Part shown: piece by piece, positions 8,976 to 17,150 of the stretch | Layout: each line of letters starts with the position of its first letter | Position numbering within the stretch: position 1 is the stretch's first letter | Source of the DNA: Bacillota bacterium | GTDB taxonomy: Bacteria; Bacillota; Sulfobacillia; JACIYH01 | NCBI GenBank assembly: GCA_030019365.1 | Contig: JASEFA010000003.1 | Location: 1-64,000, forward strand | Direction of reading: 5' to 3' | DNA length: 64,000 nt | Position numbers and translations under genes: made by a program | The notes under the pieces: generated by a model | What the model saw: the letters and a program-made list of their open reading frames with translations, nothing else | What the model was told of the DNA's origin: nothing | Database searches by the model: none

Positions 8976-9701
8976 ATGGCGGTGCTCAGCCTGCGGGGCG
9001 TTGGCTACGCGGCGGGCGGACGGTGGCTGCTGCGCAATGTGAACCTGGACCTGACCGCCGGTTCCTGGGCGGTGGTGGGGCCCAACGGGGCGGGGAAGAC
9101 CACCCTGCTCAGGGTGCTGGCCGGGGTGTACCCGCCCGGCGCGGGCCAAATGTACTTCCGGGGGGAGCGCCTGTCCACGCCCCTGGACTGGCGCTGCTAT
9201 CGCGACGGACTGGGCTATGCCCCCCAGTTCCCCGCCGTGTACCCCGAGCTTCCCCCGCGCGCCTTCCTGGCCTACGTGGCCTCCCTGAAGGAGATCCCGC
9301 CGGCGCTGGTGGGGCCCCGGGTGGAGAAAGTGCTGCGCCTGGTGGGTTTGGATGCGGGCGATGGCCGCCCCTGCCGCGCCCTCTCTCACGGCCAGCGCAG
9401 GAGGGTGACCCTGGCCCAGGCCCTGCTCAATGATCCCTCCCTGCTCATACTGGACGAGCCCACCGCCGGCCTGGACTGGGAGAGCAGGTGGGCCCTCACG
9501 CAGATCGTCCTGCAGTTCGGGAAGACGCGGCTGGTGGTGTTCTCCACCCAGGACCTGGCCGACCTGGAGGCCCTGGCCACCCATGTGGTGGTGATCGACA
9601 GGGGCGAAATCGTGCTGGCCGGGGACCGCGAGGCGTTCCTGGCCGGTGCCGCCTCGCCAGAGGAAGCGTACCGGCGACTTGTCTCCGCCGGGGCGAATTG
9701 A
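8976..9701 (+). CDS. ABC transporter ATP-binding protein, second of the operon
   Basis: A 241-residue ABC ATPase. ATG 8976 is preferred because GGAGGGCGG precedes it and the conserved domain starts at once (MAVLSLRGVGYAAGG). Walker A is GPNGAGKTT at about residues 35-43, the Q-loop is in GYAPQFPAVYP, Walker B is LLILDEPTAGLDWE and the H-loop position in VVFSTQDLAD holds Gln instead of His. The signature reads LSHGQRRRVT rather than LSGGQ. Gln for the switch His suggests slow or altered hydrolysis. A 130-base gap separates it from the membrane protein upstream, the longest gap in the operon. It probably powers one or more of the three membrane proteins, giving a system with two different ATPases. 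Confidence 0.88.
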   Translation: MAVLSLRGVGYAAGGRWLLRNVNLDLTAGSWAVVGPNGAGKTTLLRVLAGVYPPGAGQMYFRGERLSTPLDWRCYRDGLGYAPQFPAVYPELPPRAFLAYVASLKEIPPALVGPRVEKVLRLVGLDAGDGRPCRALSHGQRRRVTLAQALLNDPSLLILDEPTAGLDWESRWALTQIVLQFGKTRLVVFSTQDLADLEALATHVVVIDRGEIVLAGDREAFLAGAASPEEAYRRLVSAGAN

Positions 9702-9737
9702 GACAGCCTGCCTGTTGACACGGAGGTGCCGGTTCTG

Positions 9738-10442
9738 TCAGCGGGTCAGGTAGGGTAGGGGGTCGACCGGTTCTCCGTCAAGCCGCAATTCGAAGTGCAG
9801 GTGAGGACCGGTGACGCGCCCCGTCTCGCCCACCCTGCCCACGGGTTCCCCCTTTTCCACATCCTGCCCCGGACGCACCAGGGCCCGGGACAGGTGGGCA
9901 TAGAAGGTGGTTGCTCCTCCCCCGTGGTCGATTTCCACCGTGTACCCGTAGCCACCGATCCACGCCACCCGTTTGACCACGCCCGCTGCCGCCGCCCCGA
10001 TCGGCGTGCCCGCCAGGGCCCCGATGTCGATGCCGCAGTGCATCCTTCCCCAGCGGGAGCCGAAGCGCGAGGTGATGGGTCCGGCCAGGGGCCAGGCCAG
10101 CAGGGGTCGGCTGCGCGACGCTACGGCCACCGTATCACGGGTGGGCCGGACGTTGCCAGCCGGCGTCGACCGGATGCCCGCCGCCCGAGCGGGCCCGGGT
10201 GGCACCGGCGAGGTGAGTTCTCGGGTGACGGCAGCCGTCTGTTCCATTGTGGCAAGCGAGGGCCAGGGCAGAGGTGGGGGAGGAACCGGCGTACCGGCCA
10301 GGGGCGCCTGCAGCAGGCAGATAGCCAGCGCGGCTGCGGCCGCCAGTGACCTCCCGGCGAAAAAGGCCGGTGAACGCGGCCGATTCCCGGAGGCCGGGCC
10401 GGGCGCCCGCCGGGAAGCGCTGTGGCTGCGTAAGTGTGGCAT
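9738..10442 (-). CDS. LytM/M23 metallo-endopeptidase, exported
   Basis: Peptidoglycan-cleaving M23 peptidase. After ATG 10442 comes a basic stretch, then a hydrophobic signal or anchor (SLAAAAALAICLLQAPLAG), a Pro-rich linker, and the M23 domain at the C terminus. Zinc ligands and catalytic residues are visible: HCGIDIG (H and D), and HLHFEL near the end preceded by GRVTGP. TFYAHLS provides the further conserved His. The C-terminal LDGEPVDPLPYL is typical of the family. The start is uncertain: GTG 10445 is also possible, and codons further upstream remain open. It is transcribed away from the SCIFF locus, with which it shares an upstream region. Confidence 0.85.
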   Translation of the reverse strand: MPHLRSHSASRRAPGPASGNRPRSPAFFAGRSLAAAAALAICLLQAPLAGTPVPPPPLPWPSLATMEQTAAVTRELTSPVPPGPARAAGIRSTPAGNVRPTRDTVAVASRSRPLLAWPLAGPITSRFGSRWGRMHCGIDIGALAGTPIGAAAAGVVKRVAWIGGYGYTVEIDHGGGATTFYAHLSRALVRPGQDVEKGEPVGRVGETGRVTGPHLHFELRLDGEPVDPLPYLTR

Positions 10443-10619
10443 CACCCCGTTAGCATTTGCTGGTCGCTTCCTGTTGATGCGTCGTCCCTCGTAGTTACGA
10501 TATGCACGTTTGCCCTGCAGCCCCCTCACCGCACCCGCCGGTCCCGTGTTCGCCCGGGCTCTCAACAACGAGCAGGTAACTGCAGGTATTGTTGAGTTTC
10601 ATGGAACGGTGCGCCGTAG

Positions 10620-10625
10620 TATAAT
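10620..10625 (+). promoter_or_regulatory. -10 element of the scfA promoter
   Basis: A perfect TATAAT lies 48 bases before the scfA start, in otherwise GC-rich DNA. No good -35 sits 17 bases upstream; TTCATG, 16 bases away, is the closest. The expected transcription start near 10632 makes the open GTG at 10631 an implausible start codon and supports GTG 10673. Confidence 0.55.
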
Positions 10626-10672
10626 CCGCGGTGGGTCCGTGGGGAAACGAAAATGGCCGAGGGGTGAGCAGT

Positions 10673-10930
10673 GTGTCGTACAGAGTCGGAACCAAAGAGC
10701 AGGAGCACGTCAGGGTGGTATTCTCGGCGGGGTGGCAGAGAGACCTGCCCCGCGAGTGCCAGGAGTGCCAGACCTCGTGCCAGTCGGCGTGCAAGACTTC
10801 ATGCACGGTGAGCAACCAGCCCTGCCCCCTGGCCGAAAAGGGGGTCCCGGGCGGCGGTGGCCTGGCCTCCGAGGGTCTGGTCCACCAGGGCCTGGCGGAA
10901 CAGGGAGCGGCTGCATCACCTTGCCGCTGA
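10673..10930 (+). CDS. scfA: SCIFF ribosomal peptide precursor with C-terminal extension
   Basis: Precursor of the SCIFF (six cysteines in forty-five residues) family of thioether-bridged peptides, made in most Clostridia and modified by ScfB, encoded next door. The core reads CQECQTSCQSACKTSC followed by TVSNQPC, that is six cysteines in 23 residues, including the family hallmark CQSACKTSC. GTG 10673 is chosen because GAGGGGTGA ends eight bases before it. With this start the product is 85 residues, against about 46 in the family. The extra 35 or so residues after the sixth cysteine (PLAEKGVPGGGG onward) are unusual and end with a seventh cysteine, SPCR. Either the peptide is trimmed, or the extension is a local addition or a frame artefact. 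Confidence 0.88.
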   Translation: MSYRVGTKEQEHVRVVFSAGWQRDLPRECQECQTSCQSACKTSCTVSNQPCPLAEKGVPGGGGLASEGLVHQGLAEQGAAASPCR

Positions 10931-10965
10931 GCGGGGGGCGGGACGACCGCGGGGGAAGACGGGCG

Positions 10966-12558
10966 GTGAGGATGGGCGCCGCGCACCTGCCACCGCGCGT
11001 GCACATGTTCGTGCGGGACGGCCTCCGGCTGGCATTTGATGCGGGCAGCGGCACCCTGCTGGTGCTGGACGAGGCGGGATGGGCGGCGCTGGGCGAGATG
11101 GTCGAGGGCTCCGACCCGCCGGAGCAGGGCTCCCGCCCGGAGGAAGGCTCCCCTGGCGTGCGGCGGGGCCCGCAGGCGCTTCCCGAGGAACGCGGAGGGC
11201 AGGTTCTCCCGCGTCACGTCCGCGCTGCCCGGCGGGAGCTGGAAGAACTCACCGGACGGGGCCTGCTGTTTTCGCCTGTGCCGGTGCCGGTCCCGCCCCG
11301 GCCGGTGCTCAAGGCGCTGTGCCTGCACGTGGCCCACGCCTGCCAGATGCGGTGCGCGTACTGTTTCGCCGCGGGGGGCGATTACGGCGGGGGGACGGAG
11401 TTGATGCCGCCCCAGGTGGCGCGGGCAGCGGTGGACATGCTGCTCGACCCCTCGTCTCCGGTCAGGCGGTGGGCCATCGACTTCTTCGGCGGGGAGCCGC
11501 TCCTCAACTGGCCCGTGGTGGTGGACACCATCGAGTACGCCCGGGACAGGGCTCGCGGGCTGGGAGGGGAGGTGCAGCTCACCCTCACCACCAACGGACT
11601 GGATCTTACGGCTACGCGCCTGGAGTTCCTGAGCCGGGAGCGAGTCAACCTGGTGGTGAGCCTGGACGGCCGGCCTGAGGTGCATGATGCCGTGCGGCGC
11701 CTGGCGGACGGACGTCCCACCTGGGAGCGTGCCCTCGGGGGCGCCCGCCGGGCTGCCTCTTCATACCTGCCGGGTGCCTTGGCAGCCTCGGGAGCGGCGG
11801 GCCCGTCCCTCTGGGTGCGGGGGACGTTCACCCGGCGCAACCCGGACTTTGCCCGCGACGCCATCTACCTGTTTGAGCTTGGCTTTGACCACGTGTCCCT
11901 GGAGCCGGTGTGCGGGGGGCCTGCCGGGCTGGTGCTGGGCCCCGGCGACCTGCCCGTGCTGGCAGGGCAGTACGGGGAACTGGCGCGGTGGTGCGACCAT
12001 CAGGCGGGGAAGGGCAGGCCTGTACGCTTCTACCACTTCGAACTCGACCCCGGTGGCGGCCCCTGCCTGGCCCGGCGCCTGGCGGCCTGCGGGGCCGGCC
12101 GCGAATACCTCGCCGTGACCCCTGGGGGAGAGCTGTACGCCTGCCACCAGCTGGTGGGGGTGAGAGATTTCCTGGTCGGTGACGTACGGCGCGGCATTAC
12201 CCGACCGGAGGTGGGGGACCGCATGGGAGAGCACGACGTGGCACACATGGATAGCTGCCGCCCATGCTGGGCCCGCTTCCTCTGCGGTGGCGGCTGCCGG
12301 GCGGCGGCATTCTTCGAGCACCGCCAACTGGGGCGTCCGCCCTCGCTGGAGTGCGTCCTGCAGCGGATCCGCTGGGAGTGGGCCCTGTGGCTGCGCGCCC
12401 GGCGACAGGGGGATCCCCCAGGAGGCGTGATCCGGCCGGGAGGCCTGGCACGGGCCAAGGGGGGCGGGGCTTCCGGTGAATGCATAAGGTGGCAAGGGAG
12501 GAAAACTAGCTCGGGCGTAGAAGATTATGGGGTCACGTCCCCGGGCACGAGGGGGTGA
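10966..12558 (+). CDS. scfB: SCIFF maturase, radical SAM/SPASM protein
   Basis: Radical SAM enzyme that forms Cys-to-alpha-carbon thioether bridges in SCIFF. An N-terminal peptide-recognition region (about residues 1-105) precedes the radical SAM barrel, whose 4Fe-4S motif is CQMRCAYC (C126, C130, C133). GGEPLL follows in DFFGGEPLLNW. The C terminus carries the SPASM cluster region: CGAGREYLAVTPGGELYACH, then CRPCWARFLCGGGC. GTG 10966 follows GGGGGAAG; ATG 10972 is the alternative. The frame stays open upstream across scfA, but that part does not resemble the family. About 50 residues after the SPASM domain are low-complexity. It starts 35 bases after scfA, and its stop overlaps the next gene by four bases. 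Confidence 0.9.
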   Translation: MRMGAAHLPPRVHMFVRDGLRLAFDAGSGTLLVLDEAGWAALGEMVEGSDPPEQGSRPEEGSPGVRRGPQALPEERGGQVLPRHVRAARRELEELTGRGLLFSPVPVPVPPRPVLKALCLHVAHACQMRCAYCFAAGGDYGGGTELMPPQVARAAVDMLLDPSSPVRRWAIDFFGGEPLLNWPVVVDTIEYARDRARGLGGEVQLTLTTNGLDLTATRLEFLSRERVNLVVSLDGRPEVHDAVRRLADGRPTWERALGGARRAASSYLPGALAASGAAGPSLWVRGTFTRRNPDFARDAIYLFELGFDHVSLEPVCGGPAGLVLGPGDLPVLAGQYGELARWCDHQAGKGRPVRFYHFELDPGGGPCLARRLAACGAGREYLAVTPGGELYACHQLVGVRDFLVGDVRRGITRPEVGDRMGEHDVAHMDSCRPCWARFLCGGGCRAAAFFEHRQLGRPPSLECVLQRIRWEWALWLRARRQGDPPGGVIRPGGLARAKGGGASGECIRWQGRKTSSGVEDYGVTSPGTRG

Positions 12559-13943
12559 TAACGCTGGGTGGCCCGCAGAGCCCGGCGGCCTTAAGCAGGC
12601 GGAGGGTCGGGGTGGCGGTTCTGATCGCCGGCCTTGTGGTTGCGGCGGTGGGGATGATACCGGGGTACATAGCGAGTGCCTACGCGGTGACGGTGGATGG
12701 TCATCCCGTCGGTCTCGTGCGCTCGCCCGAAGTGGTGGACCGGGCGGTGGCGGCAGTGGCCGACCAGGCGGCGGCTGCTTCAGGGGTGGGTGTCTCGCTG
12801 GTCTCGTCCGTCAAGACAGAAAAGGTGAGGAGACCCGAGGGGCCCCTGCTCGAAGAGGATGAACTGAAGGGTGCCCTGGAGGGAAAGCTCAGCTTCGTTG
12901 CCGTTGCCTGGTCCGTAAAGGTGAATGGCGTAAGTGTGGTGGCGCTGGCCACGGAAGCGGATGCCCGCCGGGTCATCGAGGAGATCAAGAGCGAGTACTC
13001 TCGGCCGGGCAAAGGCGCTGTGCTGGTCGACGTCCGCTTCCTGCAGGGGGTCGAGGTGGCCCGGGAGACCGTCGATCCCTCCCGCATAAGGTCACCCGAG
13101 GAGGCCAGGCGCATCCTGATGCGGGGGACCGACCAGCTGGTGACGTACACCGTCAAGCGCGGGGACTCCCTCTGGCGCATCGCCCAGCAGCACGGTCTCA
13201 CCGTGGAGGATCTGCGTCGCGCCAATCCCGCCATGGCGCAGAGCGACATCCTGCAGGTGGGCCAGGAGCTCGCCGTGGTGAAGGCCGAGCCGTACGTCAC
13301 CGTGGCCACAATGGAGAGGCAGGTACAGGAGGTGGCCATCCCCTGCCCGGTACAGGTGAAGTTCAGCCAGGACCGCTGGCCGTGGGAAGAGGTCGTGGAG
13401 ACACCGGGCAGAAACGGTAAGAAGCGCATCACTTACGAGATCTACCGGCAGGCCGGGGCAGTGGTAGAACGCCGCATAGTAGAAGAGGTGGTCCTGGAGG
13501 AGCCCGTCACCCGTGTGATCGTGCGCGGCTCCCGCCAGGTGCCCGCCCTGGGGACAGGCAAGCTGTACTGGCCCGTGGAGGGCGGAGGCCACATCACCTC
13601 CGGGTTCGGGTGGCGGCGGCGCGACTGGCACCCGGCCATAGACATCGCCGCAACAACGGGCACCCCGGTGAGGGCGGCCGACAGCGGCGTGGTCAGCTTT
13701 GCCGGCTGGAATGCCGGTTACGGTCGCCTGATCATCGTCGACCACGGGGGAGGTATGACCACCCGGTACGGACACCTGTCACGTATCGATGTGCGCCCGG
13801 GGGACCGGGTGGAGAGGGGACAGGTGATCGGGGCCGTGGGTGAAACCGGCCGGGCCACCGGACCGCACCTGCACTTCGAGGTCAGGATCGAGGGCGAGGC
13901 CCGCAACCCCCTGCAGTACTATCCCAGTTCCGCGTCCAGGTAA
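12555..13943 (+). CDS. Membrane-anchored M23 endopeptidase with LysM and G5 domains
   Basis: Cell-wall hydrolase of 462 residues. A membrane anchor (residues 18-40, VGVAVLIAGLVVAAVGMI) leads to a 150-residue alpha/beta region, a LysM peptidoglycan-binding repeat (about 197-241, YTVKRGDSLWRIAQQHGL), a G5-like domain (about 246-325, with RITYEIYRQAGAVVERRIV) and the M23 peptidase domain (about 345-455). Catalytic residues are present: HPAIDIA, TRYGHLS and HLHFEV. This order (anchor, LysM, G5, M23) is common in Bacillota and usually belongs to proteins acting in growth, division or spore-wall remodelling. GTG 12555 overlaps the scfB stop, so it may be cotranscribed with the SCIFF genes. An inverted repeat after the gene (13999) should end the transcript. 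Confidence 0.92.
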   Translation: MITLGGPQSPAALSRRRVGVAVLIAGLVVAAVGMIPGYIASAYAVTVDGHPVGLVRSPEVVDRAVAAVADQAAAASGVGVSLVSSVKTEKVRRPEGPLLEEDELKGALEGKLSFVAVAWSVKVNGVSVVALATEADARRVIEEIKSEYSRPGKGAVLVDVRFLQGVEVARETVDPSRIRSPEEARRILMRGTDQLVTYTVKRGDSLWRIAQQHGLTVEDLRRANPAMAQSDILQVGQELAVVKAEPYVTVATMERQVQEVAIPCPVQVKFSQDRWPWEEVVETPGRNGKKRITYEIYRQAGAVVERRIVEEVVLEEPVTRVIVRGSRQVPALGTGKLYWPVEGGGHITSGFGWRRRDWHPAIDIAATTGTPVRAADSGVVSFAGWNAGYGRLIIVDHGGGMTTRYGHLSRIDVRPGDRVERGQVIGAVGETGRATGPHLHFEVRIEGEARNPLQYYPSSASR

Positions 13944-13998
13944 GTTTCGGGCGCCGCCGGTCGCCCTGGTTCGGTGGCGCCGGTGCTCGGGATCGCTT

Positions 13999-14030
13999 CG
14001 GGCTCTCCCCGGGGAGAGCCCGTTTCCGTC
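13999..14030 (+). terminator. Rho-independent terminator after the M23 gene
   Basis: A perfect 24-base palindrome (arms CGGGCTCTCCCC and GGGGAGAGCCCG, 13999-14022) is followed by TTTCCGTCTT. It lies 56 bases after the M23 stop and before the next gene's SD. The T-run is weak, but the stem is strong. Confidence 0.7.
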
Positions 14031-14087
14031 TTCGCGCATATTATGGCAACGGTGAGGCGCCTCCCATAAAGAAAGGGAGGGATAGAG

Positions 14088-14927
14088 ATGCCGACCTCGC
14101 GGTGGGCGGGGGCATGGGATGATGTTGTTACCAGGCCGCTCAAGGGTAGGGTGGGTAAGCCCCGGCGTGTGGGTTTGACCATGGTCCTGGACAAAGGCCT
14201 GGGGTTCGGGGAGACCCGCGACCTGCTGGACATGGCCGCCCCCTACCTGGACATCTACAAGCTCACCTTCGGTACCCCGGCTTTCTACCCGGGAGAGCGC
14301 CTGCGGGAGAAGATCGCCCTCATCCGGGCCTATGACGTGGATGTGTGCCCGGGTGGCACCCTGCTGGAGATTGCGGTCCTGCAGGGTGTGGCGGAGGGGT
14401 TCCTCGAGCGAACGGCTGATCTGGGGTTTTCGTGCGTGGAGATCTCCGACGGCACCATCAGCATGGCCCGGTCCCTGCGCTCCTGGTGCGTCCGGAAGGC
14501 TCTGTCCCTGGGGTTCAAAGTCATCACGGAGGTGGGCAAGAAGGACCCCGCCCAGCGCATGGCCCCCGAGAGCATGAAAGAGGTGGCCCTGCGCGATCTC
14601 GCCGAGGGTGCCTGGAAGGTGATCGTGGAGGCGCGGGAGTCGGGCAAGGGGGTGGGCATCTATGATTCCTCGGGGTCGGTCAGGCCCGGCGAGCTGGAGG
14701 CACTGGTGGAGGGCATGAACGAGGAGGACCTCATCTGGGAGGCCCCTCTGAAGGATCAGCAGGTGGCACTTATCCGGCGCTTCGGGCCCAATGTCAATCT
14801 GGGCAACGTTCCCCCGCAGGACGTGATCGCCCTGGAGGCGCTGCGGGCGGGCATGCGTGCCGATACTCTGCGCGACCTGGTGCTGGCGAACGGGGGGAAG
14901 CTCATAGCCGCCCCCGACACCCCATAG
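14088..14927 (+). CDS. Phosphosulfolactate synthase family protein (ComA/YitD-like)
   Basis: A 279-residue TIM-barrel protein of the ComA family, whose characterised members join phosphoenolpyruvate and sulfite to make phosphosulfolactate. In Bacillus the homologue YitD is linked to spore sulfolactate. Family landmarks run in order: MVLDKGLGF (about 28-36), LDIYKLTFGT, CPGGTLLE, FSCVEISDGT, VITEVGKKDP, IVEARESGKGVG, IWEAPLKDQQ and NVNLGNVPPQDVIALEALR. The start ATG 14088 follows AAAGGGAGGG. No comB or comC homologue adjoins it; the next gene is a small membrane protein 11 bases on. Family membership is secure; the substrate in this organism is inferred. Confidence 0.88.
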   Translation: MPTSRWAGAWDDVVTRPLKGRVGKPRRVGLTMVLDKGLGFGETRDLLDMAAPYLDIYKLTFGTPAFYPGERLREKIALIRAYDVDVCPGGTLLEIAVLQGVAEGFLERTADLGFSCVEISDGTISMARSLRSWCVRKALSLGFKVITEVGKKDPAQRMAPESMKEVALRDLAEGAWKVIVEARESGKGVGIYDSSGSVRPGELEALVEGMNEEDLIWEAPLKDQQVALIRRFGPNVNLGNVPPQDVIALEALRAGMRADTLRDLVLANGGKLIAAPDTP

Positions 14928-14938
14928 CCTTACAGGGG

Positions 14939-15406
14939 GTGGACCGGGTCGCGGAGGCTCTGATCGCGGGGGGTATCCTGATCCTGGGCTGGCTGGGCAA
15001 GAACCACCTGGTGGTGTGGGCCTGCCTGGCCCTTCTTGCTCTCATAGCGGCAGGGTGGACGCCCCACCTGGGGAGCCTGGAGGAGCCCGCCCTCAAAGCC
15101 GGCCTCACCCTGCTCACCCTCTCCATCCTGATCCCCTTCGTTAGGCGGGTAAAGGACCTGGGTGGGCTGTGGGAATCCCTCGCCAGTCCGCTGGGTCTCT
15201 TCGCTGCCCTGACGGGGGCAGTGGCCGCCTACCTGGCCGGCAAGGGCGTCCCTGCCCTGCGGGCCCACCCGGAGATGGCCATCGGGTTGATCGTGGGCTC
15301 GGTGTTGGGAGCAACCCTCTTACGGGGGGTGCCCACTGGCCCCCTCATCGCCGCCGGCGTCACCGGTATCCTGATGGAACTCTGGGGCCGCCTCCTGCGC
15401 GGTTGA
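14939..15406 (+). CDS. UPF0756 (DUF441) membrane protein
   Basis: A 155-residue protein with four to five hydrophobic helices: about 5-20 (EALIAGGILILGWLG), 25-45 (LVVWACLALLALIAAG), 55-72, 83-105 and 110-152. Length, helix spacing and the G-x-PTGPL-I-A-AGV-x-G motif near the end (RGVPTGPLIAAGVTGIL) match the UPF0756 family, which has no known function. GTG 14939 is 11 bases after the ComA-like gene, so the pair likely forms one transcript. The last 87 bases overlap the 3' end of the convergent MFS gene on the other strand. Confidence 0.8.
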   Translation: MDRVAEALIAGGILILGWLGKNHLVVWACLALLALIAAGWTPHLGSLEEPALKAGLTLLTLSILIPFVRRVKDLGGLWESLASPLGLFAALTGAVAAYLAGKGVPALRAHPEMAIGLIVGSVLGATLLRGVPTGPLIAAGVTGILMELWGRLLRG

Positions 15407-16687
15407 CCCCGCCGTGCCCGGCACCGGAAGCTGCGCGGTTGCGCTTGCCTGCGCCGGCCGCGCAGGTGGTGTTTCCGCGGCGCGGCCCTTCAGTTGGGCC
15501 GGTAGCACCCGGCCCGTGTCCAGCCACACTGCCACCACGGCCGCCACCCCCAGGGCCAGCCCCGCCACCACCCAGAACACGAGGGGAAGTCCCACCCTTT
15601 CGGCCAGCCCGAAGGCGGGCGGACCCATGGCCACCGCCCAGAAGCGCGCGGTGCCGTATACTGCCGTGACGAGTCCCCGTTCCTGCTCGGGTACCGAACT
15701 GGTGAACAAGAGGTTGAGCGAGGGCAGGACCAGTCCGGTACCCGCCCCGATGGCGCTCATGAGGACCATCCACGGGCGATGGGCGGACGTCAGGGGAGCA
15801 CCGGCCAGCCCTGCTGCTACCAGAGCGAGCCCCGCCAGGAGCGCGGGTCTGGCGATGCGGGTCAGGATTTTCTGCAGCATTATGCCCGTGGCGTAAGAGA
15901 TGGAGGCCATGGCGGTAACGGGGACGGCCAGGATGAGGCCTTTTGCGAATCCCCTGATGCCGAACTGCGCCTCCAGGAGATCCGAGTAGGTGGCCAGCGC
16001 CCCGAACAGGACGAAGAGCACCGTCATGCCCGCCCCCAGGGCCGCCAGCAGGCATACACCCTTGTCGCGGAAGGTCCGCGTGAGCACGCGAGCATAGTGG
16101 GAGAGGGGCGGGGCCGATTGGCGCCGCGGTGGCTCCCTCACCAGGAACCACACGGCTGCGGCTGCGGGCAGGGCCAGGAACCCATACGCGAAGAACACGG
16201 CAAACCAGCTGATCAGCCCCAGGGCTGCCCCTGCTACCGGCGAGACCACCTTCCCCAGGCCGTTGGCGGATTCGAGGATGCCCAGGGATCGTGCCCGCCG
16301 GCGGCTCTGCTCGGCATCCCCCACCAGGGCCATGGCCAGCTGGTAGGTTCCTCCTGCCCCCAGACCCTGGACGGCGCGCCCGGCCAGCAGCAGGCCGAAG
16401 GGCCGGGCCGCCAGGATCGAGGCCAGCCCGCAGATCAGGCCGCCCGCGCCGTAGGTGACCAGCGCGGGGGCGATGAGCTTCTTGCGACCGATCCGGTCGG
16501 AGAGGAATCCGGTGAAGGGGATGGTGACGCCCGCCACCAGGGAGAAGGCGGTGATCAGGAGACCCACGCCCGAGTCGCTACGCGCCACCGCCCGCTGGAT
16601 GGCCGGCAGCACCGGGATGAGCATGGAGTTCCCCAGCACCATGATGAAGGGTACCAGCGAGAGCACCGCAAGCTCAAGGGATTTCAA
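15320..16687 (-). CDS. MFS transporter (drug-efflux type)
   Basis: A major facilitator superfamily protein of about 455 residues with 12 predicted membrane helices. The loop 2-3 signature is GFLSDRIGRKKLI, and helix 4 carries LLLAGRAVQGLGAGGTYQLA, both typical of the DHA1/DHA2 efflux families. TTG 16687 is chosen because GGGAGGCGGG precedes it and the first helix follows immediately (LAVLSLVPFIMVLG); the open frame continues further upstream without conserved sequence. The last 60 residues (Ala/Pro/Gly-rich, ending GGDEGASGHPP) run antisense into the UPF0756 gene. The substrate cannot be deduced. It may follow the YqhV gene in one transcript, with a gap of about 70 bases. Confidence 0.88.
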   Translation of the reverse strand: MKSLELAVLSLVPFIMVLGNSMLIPVLPAIQRAVARSDSGVGLLITAFSLVAGVTIPFTGFLSDRIGRKKLIAPALVTYGAGGLICGLASILAARPFGLLLAGRAVQGLGAGGTYQLAMALVGDAEQSRRRARSLGILESANGLGKVVSPVAGAALGLISWFAVFFAYGFLALPAAAAVWFLVREPPRRQSAPPLSHYARVLTRTFRDKGVCLLAALGAGMTVLFVLFGALATYSDLLEAQFGIRGFAKGLILAVPVTAMASISYATGIMLQKILTRIARPALLAGLALVAAGLAGAPLTSAHRPWMVLMSAIGAGTGLVLPSLNLLFTSSVPEQERGLVTAVYGTARFWAVAMGPPAFGLAERVGLPLVFWVVAGLALGVAAVVAVWLDTGRVLPAQLKGRAAETPPARPAQASATAQLPVPGTAGSTAQEAAPEFHQDTGDAGGDEGASGHPP

Positions 16688-16757
16688 GTGCCCGCCTCCC
16701 GGGAGCCGGAGCCGCCCCGCATCAGGTTCCCCCGTGCCTGCCGCGTCATATGCGCCC

Positions 16758-17027
16758 TCAACTGCGCGTCCCCAGGATGATGAGGATGATCCCTGCAATC
16801 ACGAGCAGCATCCTGGGTCCGGGGAGATCGCGGGCAAGGCCTGCCAGTCCCAGGCCGCTCACTGTCAAGAATATGAGGGGCCCGACCAGCCCGAGGACGG
16901 CATTTACCCGCAGGGCCTGGGCTGGGGTTCGGAACCAGAACAGCATGAGCATGGCGGCACCGAACTCCAGGCTGGCAGAAAGCAGGCGGACGAAAGCCAT
17001 CCCCGCTACCGCGCGATGCAGGATCAT
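16758..17027 (-). CDS. yqhV: YqhV family membrane protein (DUF2619)
   Basis: An 89-residue protein with three hydrophobic helices. It reads MILHRAVAGMAFVRLLSASLE at the start (first 20: MILHRAVAGMAFVRLLSASL), then MLMLFWFRTPAQALRVNA, LGLVGPLIFLTVSGLGLAG and LLVIAGIILIILGTR. The R-P/T-Q-AL-R-x-N-A-x-LG-x-x-GP pattern is that of YqhV, found beside spoIIIA in Bacillus; no spoIIIA gene is in this window. ATG 17027 follows GGGGGTGGG; GTG 17045 is the alternative start. The function of the family is not established. Confidence 0.75.
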   Translation of the reverse strand: MILHRAVAGMAFVRLLSASLEFGAAMLMLFWFRTPAQALRVNAVLGLVGPLIFLTVSGLGLAGLARDLPGPRMLLVIAGIILIILGTRS

Positions 17028-17150
17028 ATGCCCACCCCCGGTCACCGCACTTTTAAATAGTTGTAACGCGGGTGCAACATTGCCAGCGTACTCTATGTTC
17101 AGCAGGCGAGCCTCCAGTGCGCCGCTGTGTTGACCCCCTCTTCATATATC

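Noticed and set aside
10510-10965. N-terminal extension of ScfB by 152 codons
   Set aside because: It overlaps scfA in another frame and the promoter, and does not resemble the maturase family.
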